DNA of 64,000 nucleotides from Arcticibacter svalbardensis MN12-7 (GTDB lineage: Bacteria > Bacteroidota > Bacteroidia > Sphingobacteriales > Sphingobacteriaceae): positions 1 to 64,000 of the forward strand of contig NZ_AQPN01000110.1 in assembly GCF_000403135.1 (NCBI RefSeq), given 5' to 3'. Every line of letters starts with the position of its first letter. The first letter of the stretch is position 1. This document shows positions 57,284 through 64,000 of the stretch, piece after piece. A program made the position numbers and the translations under genes. A model generated the notes under the pieces. That model did no database searches and had not been told where the DNA came from. It worked only from the letters and a program-made list of their open reading frames with translations.

Positions 57284-57697
57284 TTAATGAGTATGTAAAG
57301 AGATGGTAAACAAAATGGTTAATACAACACCGATGACAACCAGATAAACACCTATATCGAATAGAAGTGCAGAGCCGAGCATTCCTATTACAGGGATGGG
57401 TTCATCGAGCCATAATCCGGTCATCACGGGTAAGCCAAAGAAAACCGGCATGAACATGGCTAAAGACGCAATCCCTAGTCCTATAGGGATCAGCGTTAAT
57501 GGTTTATAGCGAAGAACTTTCATCGTATTCACAGTGCCATGAGCAAAACTATGTAGCACAAATGCGATAGATGCGACTAAACCTCCCACAAAGCCTCCAC
57601 CAGGATAATAGTGTCCGCGGAGTAATAGGAAGACTGAAAATAACAAAAGAATAGGTAGCAGGTACCTGGATGCAGTTTGTAGTATGGCACTTCTCAT
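57284..57697 (-). CDS. mrpB: Mrp Na+/H+ antiporter subunit B
   Basis: 137 residues, four membrane segments. [20 protein letters not shown] is the MnhB/PhaB signature (GHxxPGGGFxGGL), and [20 protein letters not shown] follows. Two bases from subunit C. Confidence 0.95.
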   Translation of the reverse strand: MRSAILQTASRYLLPILLLFSVFLLLRGHYYPGGGFVGGLVASIAFVLHSFAHGTVNTMKVLRYKPLTLIPIGLGIASLAMFMPVFFGLPVMTGLWLDEPIPVIGMLGSALLFDIGVYLVVIGVVLTILFTISLHTH

Positions 57698-57698
57698 A

Positions 57699-60008
57699 TT
57701 AATCTTTTTCTGATGATTTTAATTTTAACCTAATCAAACTATATACACCAAGCGCGGCAATGCTCAATACAACGATTTCAAACATCGTATCCAAACCTCT
57801 AAAATCAACCAGAATTACATTGACTACATTTTTGCCCTTAGCAAGGGTATAGGCAAACTGACCGTAAAACTCACTGATTGTAATATCGGTAGGTACTTGC
57901 AATACTTTAATAGCTATTATTGATAATAAAGTACCAAATGTTATTGCCACAATTGAATCTCTGATAATTATTTTATTATTAGCCTGATTGATAAATGACG
58001 GGAGATTAAATAGTACGAACACAAATAAAACGACCGTTAAAGTGTCTATCGTAAATTGGGTCATGGCAAGATCGGGTGCACTGTAATAAACGAACATCAA
58101 ACAAATTGCATATCCTATTGCGCTTGTTCCAACTACAGCTGTCAACCTCGACGATGTGGTTACTGTAAGTCCTACCGCCGCAATCAATATCAGTACATTA
58201 ACGGCTTCATAAATACTAATGGGAGATAATTGAGTGTAATCAATATATATGGATCCGCCGATAAACAATTCATAAGCCAGCAGTGCTTCAGCAAAAATGA
58301 TAATTTTGAGTAAATAGGATCTTAAAAAGCCATTGTGCATGATATTGGTATACCACGCTGAAAAATTAACAAACTTTTTGAATAGCTTTTTAGTGATATT
58401 TTGAGGGGAGACCTTATTTAAGGGCACTAATAAAGTCAGCTTTCGGCTGTCAGGTTTATTATAAAGGAACAAGATCGATCCTAATGCAAGTGTAACAAGG
58501 CTCAGCAGGAGCACTGTATTGAAACCATGCCATACTTGGAGATGAGCATTTACCGTTTCTGCAGACATGCTAGTTACCGCAGGGGAGACAATAAAGTAGC
58601 CTGCAACTGCAGGAAAAAGGCCAAAAGCCAATCCAAGTAAAGCTAAAATCAAAGGGGGGATCCACATCGATTGATCAGGTAAATGAACCTTTTCGTATTG
58701 CTGGGGCAAATTTCCAAGGAACGGTTTGATACCAGCCATAAACCCTGCTGCTACTAAACAAACATTGGTAAGTACGGCAGCGATCGTTAAATACAATGCT
58801 AGATGTTGCTCGGAATGTAAGGTCGCTTCATAGATCAGGTCCTTTGAAATAAAGCCAAATAACAGGGGCATGCCTGCACTGGATAATGCAGCTAACGTCC
58901 CTGCAATAAAAACCGGGAACAAAACCTTTCTTAGGCCCGAAAGCTTACTAAGATCCCTTGTTTCTGTTTCATGATCAATTATTCCGGTTGTTAAAAATAA
59001 TGTGGCTTTGTATAACGCATGTACAACTGTAAATGTAATTGCCGCAATTAATGCTTCCTGTGTGCCGATGCCTATTAAAAATGTTAAAATCCCTAAAGCG
59101 GATATAGTGGAATAGGCGAGTACGGCTTTTAAATCTGTCCGGAATAAGGAGTGCAGTGCAGCATATATCATGGTAAAGCCACCCACTATCATTAACGTAT
59201 AGGACCATGCAGATGTACCCCCTAAAATAGGAGTAAAGCGCGCTAGGAGAAATATCCCAGCTTTAACCATAGTGGCCGAATGAAGATAAGCCGATACAGG
59301 TGTTGGGGCCTTCATTGCATCAGGTAACCAGAAATGGAAGGGGAATTGAGCCGATTTAGTAAATGCTCCGATAAATACCAATCCCAATACTATTGGATAC
59401 AATTCGTGATTTTTAATAATACTGGCGGATTCTATTAACTGCCCAATTGAATAGGTTCCTGCAATACTACCCATCAGGATTAAGCCCGCTAAAAGAAAGA
59501 AACCACCTAGTCCTGTAACGCTTAATGCCGTAATCGCACTTTTTCTTGAATCCGCATGGTCATTATTAAAGCCGATTAAAAAAAAGGAGCTAATACTGGT
59601 TAATTCCCAAAAAACGAAAAGAAGTATAATATTGTCAGACAGGACTATGCCCAACATGGAAGCCATAAACAGACATAGATAACCATAAAAACGATCTAAG
59701 TAGGAATGCCCCTTTAGGTAAGAGCTGGCATATATGAAAATTAATGAACCAATTCCTGTGATTAACAGGCTAAATAATAGCGATAACCCATCTAATCTAA
59801 GGTCAAAATTAATATGTAAAGAAGGGACCCATTCGTAACTTTCGTACAGCGTAATACCGGTACTTATAACAGGAATAAACTGCAGTAAATAACAAAATAA
59901 TAAGATAGGCAGTATGGCAATAACAGCACCCCATTTAGTACGGAAATATTTTCCAAATGGAATGAAAAGACCTGATGTTATTAATCCTGATAATACAGTA
60001 AATAGCAT
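57699..60008 (-). CDS. mrpA: Mrp Na+/H+ antiporter subunit A
   Basis: 769 residues, the large NuoL-like subunit, first gene of the operon. [20 protein letters not shown] holds the conserved Glu, [20 protein letters not shown] and [20 protein letters not shown] the conserved Lys and His of the channel. The C-terminal 200 residues ([20 protein letters not shown]) form the MrpB-like domain found in long MrpA. The operon gives sodium and alkali tolerance and pH homeostasis. Confidence 0.96.
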   Translation of the reverse strand: MLFTVLSGLITSGLFIPFGKYFRTKWGAVIAILPILLFCYLLQFIPVISTGITLYESYEWVPSLHINFDLRLDGLSLLFSLLITGIGSLIFIYASSYLKGHSYLDRFYGYLCLFMASMLGIVLSDNIILLFVFWELTSISSFFLIGFNNDHADSRKSAITALSVTGLGGFFLLAGLILMGSIAGTYSIGQLIESASIIKNHELYPIVLGLVFIGAFTKSAQFPFHFWLPDAMKAPTPVSAYLHSATMVKAGIFLLARFTPILGGTSAWSYTLMIVGGFTMIYAALHSLFRTDLKAVLAYSTISALGILTFLIGIGTQEALIAAITFTVVHALYKATLFLTTGIIDHETETRDLSKLSGLRKVLFPVFIAGTLAALSSAGMPLLFGFISKDLIYEATLHSEQHLALYLTIAAVLTNVCLVAAGFMAGIKPFLGNLPQQYEKVHLPDQSMWIPPLILALLGLAFGLFPAVAGYFIVSPAVTSMSAETVNAHLQVWHGFNTVLLLSLVTLALGSILFLYNKPDSRKLTLLVPLNKVSPQNITKKLFKKFVNFSAWYTNIMHNGFLRSYLLKIIIFAEALLAYELFIGGSIYIDYTQLSPISIYEAVNVLILIAAVGLTVTTSSRLTAVVGTSAIGYAICLMFVYYSAPDLAMTQFTIDTLTVVLFVFVLFNLPSFINQANNKIIIRDSIVAITFGTLLSIIAIKVLQVPTDITISEFYGQFAYTLAKGKNVVNVILVDFRGLDTMFEIVVLSIAALGVYSLIRLKLKSSEKD

Positions 60009-60283
60009 TTAAAGGGAGTTTTTGAGGTTGAATTGGCCAAAATAATGAAGAATGATCACTCTTCTTGTATTATTATCGCTAAAAAAGGAGTTGTAACGCT
60101 TTATTTCTAATAATGTGATTTGCAGATCAATAACAAATTTACTCAAATCTTTCGATTTGCCTTTTCAATAGCTTACAACTTTCGTTAAGAAACTAGTCAA
60201 TATTAAAATCAGTATTGATCCCTATTACTTCTATATTTGGCACCTCCTTAACATGAAATTCACCTCACATTTATGTGAAATTA
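60009..60283. promoter_or_regulatory. Divergent promoter region of the Mrp operon and the PAP2-like gene
   Basis: 275 bp between diverging genes. No clear conserved boxes beyond AT-rich stretches. The Mrp promoter must lie in the left part on the minus strand. Confidence 0.4.
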
Positions 60284-60928
60284 ATGAACGATAAGAAAGT
60301 TAATATCCTTAATGCTTCCCTGTCTGGAAGATGGGCCCTCGCCTGGTCCGAATCTCTTTTTAAGCAAAAGCTGCTATTAGCCATAGCTATGATGTTATGC
60401 CTTACCCCGGTTTTTCCTGTTTTTTATCAGTACATAGAAGCTCGACAGGGTTATGTGTACAATGACTGGTTACTAAATATTATCCCTGCAACTGATGTCT
60501 CCATACCCATTTTCACCATTACCTGGGGCATGGCAATCTTTTCGATCATAAGAGTGGTGCAAAGTCCTTCATTGCTTCTAAACTTAATGTATGGAATTAT
60601 TGTATTGAATATCTCCAGGTTTATTACAATTTCTTTGGTACCTCTTAATCCACCTCAAGGGTTAATTGATATATGGGACCCAATTACAGACCTGTTTTAC
60701 GGAGCTACCTATGTCACTAAAGATTTGTTTTATTCAGGACACACAGCAACCCAATTCCTGTTTTTTCTGATACTCCAAAAGAAAAGTGATAAACGACTCG
60801 CCCTGATCACCACTACTTTAATGGGGGTGCTGGTACTGTTGCAACATGCCCACTATAGTATTGATGTAATCTTTGCCCCAGCATTTACTTATCTGTGCTA
60901 TTTATTAGCAAAGAAATTTGCGAATTAA
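60284..60928 (+). CDS. PAP2-like (sphingomyelin-synthase-type) membrane phosphatase/transferase
   Basis: ATG 60284 gives 214 residues; a GTG nine bases upstream is possible. About six membrane helices. The active-site motifs FYSGHTATQFLFFL and HAHYSIDVIFAPAFTYL correspond to C2 and C3 of the PAP2_C group (SGHT and HYxxD), which includes sphingomyelin synthases. Bacteroidota, including Sphingobacteriaceae, make sphingolipids, so a role in phosphosphingolipid head-group transfer is plausible but unproven. Lipid phosphatase is the alternative. Confidence 0.75.
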   Translation: MNDKKVNILNASLSGRWALAWSESLFKQKLLLAIAMMLCLTPVFPVFYQYIEARQGYVYNDWLLNIIPATDVSIPIFTITWGMAIFSIIRVVQSPSLLLNLMYGIIVLNISRFITISLVPLNPPQGLIDIWDPITDLFYGATYVTKDLFYSGHTATQFLFFLILQKKSDKRLALITTTLMGVLVLLQHAHYSIDVIFAPAFTYLCYLLAKKFAN

Positions 60929-60985
60929 AAGTTGAGAGAAATAGTATTGCTTAATTAAAGGTTTTAGTTCTCATGAAATAGCTAT

Positions 60986-61492
60986 TTGATAGAATTAAAC
61001 CTAATGCATAAATTGTTGATTGCCCCCAATGATAAATTACCTAAGGTTAAACAGATCGTTTATGAAGCGTTGTTATCAGCCGAAAAATCGCTTCAAACAT
61101 ATAAAAGCATTACAAATGTATTTCTAGAATTAAACAATCATCCTACTGAAACGCTGGAAGGAATCAAGCAGTTTTGTAAGGATTATAAAAAGAAATTTGC
61201 TATTGTTCCTGATGTCGACCAAATACAATTAAAAAAGGGTCAGGTATTCCTTACCCTTACTGAGTCAGCTTTGGCTGATCTAATCAAGATGGTTAGGTCT
61301 AAAGGATTAAAACTAGGAATTGATATTGGAATTATCTCCTTCAATGAAACGGTATTAAAGGAATTGTTAGACCTAACCGTTATAACCACCAACTTTGAAG
61401 AAATGAGTAATACTGCCGCTAACTTAATTCTGGATAAAGAGTTTAAGCAGGTTCGCAATTCATGTAAATTAATTGAAAGATCGTCACTATAA
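60986..61492 (+). CDS. Effector domain of a GntR/LacI-like regulator without DNA-binding part
   Basis: 168 residues. KKGQVFLTLTESALADLIKM, RSKGLKLGIDIGIISFNETV, LKELL and TTNFEEMSNTAANLILD match the C-terminal half of Bacteroidota GntR-type regulators whose effector domain resembles LacI. The HTH and the first part of the effector fold are absent, and no upstream sequence supplies them. It may be a truncated remnant that still forms an open frame, or a free sensor. An internal Met at 61004 is an alternative start. Confidence 0.6.
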   Translation: MIELNLMHKLLIAPNDKLPKVKQIVYEALLSAEKSLQTYKSITNVFLELNNHPTETLEGIKQFCKDYKKKFAIVPDVDQIQLKKGQVFLTLTESALADLIKMVRSKGLKLGIDIGIISFNETVLKELLDLTVITTNFEEMSNTAANLILDKEFKQVRNSCKLIERSSL

Positions 61493-61596
61493 AGAACTTT
61501 AATGTATTTTTAAAATTTATTCCAGTCATTTTATGACTACTAATAGCTATTTCAGGATTGCGGAATTTTCATGAATTTGCCTGAAATAATTGTATT

Positions 61597-62289
61597 ATGA
61601 TTACCGCTACCACCAAAGATAAAACAGAAAGAATTGTTAATGTTTTTGAAACAGGTTCTACACAAGGTAAATATGATTCGTTGGTTAAATTGAAGGACTA
61701 TACGGATGCTAAGACCAAAAGTAATATCGTTCAGATTACCTATGGCCGTTCGCAAACTACTGAATTTGGGAACCTCAAATCGCTGATTAATGTCTATATG
61801 CAGCATAATGGCATCTTTAAGAAGGAGTTGTTGCCTTATATAAACAGAATAGGTCAGAAGCCATCCCTGGCTTCTGACCTAACTTTTTGCAATTTGCTAA
61901 AAAAAGCAGGTAAGACTGATCCTGCTATGCAGGCTTCGCAGGATGATTTTTTTGATTCCTATTATTACTTGCCTGCTTATGCCTGGTTTAACCAAATGGG
62001 ATTTAAGCTTCCACTGAGCCTCCTTGTCATTTATGATAGTTTTATCCATTCCGGTGGAATACTAAATTTTCTGCGTCAACGCTTCCCAGAAATGGTTCCG
62101 GTAAAAGGAGGTGACGAGAAGAAATGGACTTCTCAATATGTAGATGTTCGCGATGAATGGTTGAGAACGAATAAAAAAGTCATCCTTCAAAATACGGTTT
62201 ATCGTACGGAATGTTTGAAGGAACAAATCAAGAATGATAACTGGGATTTGAAACGTCCGGTAGTGGCTAATAGAGTTACTGTGGCGTAA
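61597..62289 (+). CDS. GH46-like chitosanase
   Basis: 230 residues. IVNVFETGSTQGKYDSLV contains the predicted general acid Glu18, and Asp34 or Asp37 could be the second carboxylate. QITYGRSQTTEFGNLKSLIN, LPLSLLVIYDSFIHSGGILN, FLRQRFPE, and YVDVRDEWLR follow the chitosanase GH46 pattern. GH46 enzymes hydrolyse beta-1,4-linked glucosamine polymers with inversion. No signal peptide is visible, so the substrate would be intracellular, or export is non-classical, or the start lies upstream. Upstream ATTTCAGG / CCTGAAAT (61549-61587) forms an inverted repeat that could be an operator. Confidence 0.7.
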   Translation: MITATTKDKTERIVNVFETGSTQGKYDSLVKLKDYTDAKTKSNIVQITYGRSQTTEFGNLKSLINVYMQHNGIFKKELLPYINRIGQKPSLASDLTFCNLLKKAGKTDPAMQASQDDFFDSYYYLPAYAWFNQMGFKLPLSLLVIYDSFIHSGGILNFLRQRFPEMVPVKGGDEKKWTSQYVDVRDEWLRTNKKVILQNTVYRTECLKEQIKNDNWDLKRPVVANRVTVA

Positions 62290-62349
62290 TGCAGCGTGTA
62301 TTGTGAAATTGAAATTGTTTTATTAATCAAAATAATCAAATCAAAACAA

Positions 62350-63171
62350 ATGGCTACAATCAAAGTAAAAGACGGTACAGAAATTTATTATAAGGATTGG
62401 GGAACAGGACAGCCCCTTTTTTTTCATCACGGTTGGCCGCTATCCAGTGATGATTGGGACGCACAGATGACGTTCTTTTTACAGCATGGATATCGGGTTA
62501 TTGCTCATGACCGCAGAGGACATGGTAGATCCAGTCAAACTTCCGAAGGGCATGATATGGATACCTACGCAGCGGATGTGGCTGAATTATCACAGGCACT
62601 TGATCTAAAAGATGCAATACACATCGGCCATTCAACTGGTGGTGGTGAAGTAATCCACTATGTGGCCAAACATGGAAAAGGACGTGTTGTCAAAGCAGTA
62701 CTTATCAGTGCCGTTACCCCGTTAATGGTACAGACAGAAAAAAATCCGGAAGGCATTCCCATTTCTGTATTTGATGAAATACGAAATGGAACAGCAACTC
62801 AGCGACCACAGTATTTTTATGAATTTACCATTCCATTTTATGGATATAACCGCGACGGTGCAAAAGAATTGCAAGGTATTAGGGATAACTGGTGGCGGCA
62901 GGGAATGATGGGTGCAATAAAAGCACATTACGACGGTATCAAAGCTTTTTCGGAAACAGACTTCACCGAGGATCTTAAAAGTGTGGATGTTCCTGTACTG
63001 GTTATGCATGGTGAAGACGATCAGATCGTTCCATTTCCAATTACGGCACCAAAGTCTGTGAATTTATTAAAAAATGGAAAACTTATTTCTTATCCAGGTT
63101 TTCCTCATGGAATGCCAACTACAGAAGCTGCGACAATAAATGCAGACCTTTTAACTTTTATTAAATCTTAA
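62350..63171 (+). CDS. Alpha/beta hydrolase, non-heme chloroperoxidase-like
   Basis: ATG 62350 (MATIKVKDGTEIYYKDWGTG) gives 273 residues; the open frame upstream is unlikely. The catalytic triad comes from GHSTGGGE (Ser), MHGEDDQIVPF (Asp) and GFPHGMPTTEA (His). FFHHGWPLSSDDWDAQ supplies the oxyanion HGW motif. Such proteins are esterases or perhydrolases that in the presence of organic acid and peroxide can halogenate. Cytoplasmic, physiological substrate unknown. Confidence 0.9.
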   Translation: MATIKVKDGTEIYYKDWGTGQPLFFHHGWPLSSDDWDAQMTFFLQHGYRVIAHDRRGHGRSSQTSEGHDMDTYAADVAELSQALDLKDAIHIGHSTGGGEVIHYVAKHGKGRVVKAVLISAVTPLMVQTEKNPEGIPISVFDEIRNGTATQRPQYFYEFTIPFYGYNRDGAKELQGIRDNWWRQGMMGAIKAHYDGIKAFSETDFTEDLKSVDVPVLVMHGEDDQIVPFPITAPKSVNLLKNGKLISYPGFPHGMPTTEAATINADLLTFIKS

Positions 63172-63183
63172 AAGATTCTATAT

Positions 63184-63248
63184 AAAGAGTATTAACAGAA
63201 GCTGATGTCAATAATAGCTGATGACATCAGTTTTTGTTAATACTCTTT
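63184..63248. terminator. Bidirectional terminator between convergent genes
   Basis: Outer arms AAAGAGTATTAACA (63184-63197) and TGTTAATACTCTTT (63235-63248) pair exactly. Inner arms CTGATGTCA and TGACATCAG pair as well. It lies between the alpha/beta hydrolase and DinB genes, which converge on it. Confidence 0.75.
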
Positions 63249-63299
63249 GAAAATAACCAGTCAAATCTTTTACAATAACCAGTTAATTGGAGCAAATAA

Positions 63300-63800
63300 C
63301 TATTCCATAGCTTGCATACCCATATTGGCCCACTCTTCTTTTGATGGTCCATAAATTCCAGGAACAGGAAGTCCAAGCATCCTCATTATCACAGTCATTT
63401 GTGCACGGTGATGTGTTTGATGTATAATCAGTACCTGCAAAATCTTTCCCTTTTCCCATTCCTCGCCGTACATATTTACTTTATCCTCAAGAGAAGAATC
63501 AGTCCATTTAGAATTTACTGCCTTACTAAGCTGTTCACAATAATCCTGATAGGTATTGACAAGTTCAACAATTGATTCAGGAATAGGACTATTTTCTAAA
63601 TGATCAACAGGGAATAATCCAGCTTTGTGTCCCATCTCGGTAATGGTTTGAGTTAGATGCCATGCAAGTCGTTCTAATGAACGTACATTTTCATTAATTT
63701 TTACCTGACGTATTTCTTCTGTAATTACGTAAAATACTTTAATAGTACTTTCACTCTCATTTTTCCAGTCTGTTAAAAAATCGTAAATATTTCTGTACAT
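63300..63800 (-). CDS. DinB-family (YfiT/DUF664-like) metalloprotein
   Basis: 166 residues of four-helix-bundle type. Metal ligands are predicted as His in RLAWHLTQTI and two His in IIHQTHHRAQM, the usual HxxxH-type site. GIYGPSKEEWANMGM is the common C-terminal ending. DinB proteins are stress-linked thiol transferases or unknown metalloenzymes. Monocistronic; promoter just above 63800 on the minus strand. Confidence 0.88.
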   Translation of the reverse strand: MYRNIYDFLTDWKNESESTIKVFYVITEEIRQVKINENVRSLERLAWHLTQTITEMGHKAGLFPVDHLENSPIPESIVELVNTYQDYCEQLSKAVNSKWTDSSLEDKVNMYGEEWEKGKILQVLIIHQTHHRAQMTVIMRMLGLPVPGIYGPSKEEWANMGMQAME

Positions 63801-64000
63801 AATTTAAGTTTTTTTATTTTTCATGTCAGGTAATTAACCAGACAAGAGCAAATATCGAAAATTAAATCATAACTAAAATTATTAGTGATAAAAAATTAAT
63901 AAAACTAATTATTTTAGTTAATAAAGGGGTTTTAAATTGTAGCTTCAAATAGAAACAAGCGTTATTGGTTAGGTATTTTGAAAGAGCCTGATACCTGCCT
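63801..64000. other. End of window, no gene seen
   Basis: 200 bp of AT-rich sequence containing the DinB promoter region and the upstream end of whatever follows. TTTTAGTTA and TAACTAAAA-like repeats occur near 63872-63920 but form no obvious site. Confidence 0.35.

Overview
The window is low-GC DNA from a Bacteroidota bacterium, most likely Sphingobacteriaceae (Pedobacter-like). The evidence is a complete SusC/SusD polysaccharide utilization locus (PUL), a hybrid two-component system, many lipobox-bearing glycoside hydrolases, and Bacteroidota-type IS66, IS21, IS5 and IS1182 remnants. The genus is inference. No rRNA, tRNA or CRISPR array was seen.

Layout. 0-8.6 kb is accessory DNA. It holds decayed transposase tails, a Tat-exported HAD dehalogenase, a TetR/carboxymuconolactone-decarboxylase pair with a long perfect palindrome between them, a metallo-beta-lactamase/DUF1566/EF-hand fusion, and a broken tyrosine recombinase beside another IS66 tail. 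8.7-37.5 kb is the PUL: HTCS regulator, GH95 (frameshifted), a shortened beta-helix (GH141-like) protein, GH29, GH88, SusC, SusD, a FAS1 lipoprotein, two paralogous secreted proteins of uncertain family flanking a dead esterase, a divergent beta-helix protein, a second GH29, an SGNH esterase, an SGNH-alpha/beta-hydrolase double esterase and an S1 sulfatase. 37.5-43.6 kb has hairpins, IS debris, an AraC regulator and a GH2. 43.6-54 kb mixes intact genes (ilvD, a Crp-like regulator, a ROK kinase, a LacI regulator) with an unusual density of broken genes (AraC, SDR, VOC, bacteriophytochrome, a second SDR, a second sulfatase). 54.3-60 kb is a seven-gene Mrp Na+/H+ antiporter operon on the minus strand. 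60.3-63.8 kb has a PAP2-like membrane enzyme, a regulator effector domain without HTH, a GH46-like chitosanase, an alpha/beta hydrolase and a DinB protein.

How the PUL probably works (inference). SusC/SusD and the FAS1 lipoprotein would bind and import fragments of an acidic, fucose-rich, esterified and possibly sulfated glycan. Esterases and the sulfatase would strip decorations, GH29/GH95 enzymes would release L-fucose, GH2 would trim a galactoside or glucuronide, and GH88 would remove the unsaturated uronic acid that a polysaccharide lyase leaves. No classical lyase is recognisable. The two paralogues at 26.1-27.3 and 28.2-29.8 kb and the beta-helix protein at 30.0-31.5 kb are therefore the best candidates for the backbone-cleaving step and the most interesting novelty here. 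The HTCS would sense an oligosaccharide and switch the locus on. A motif shared upstream of SusC and of the second GH29 operon may be its operator.

Caveat: several frameshifts (GH95, the esterase, VOC) lie in A or T runs and could be sequencing errors. Others carry nonsense codons or deletions and look like real decay.
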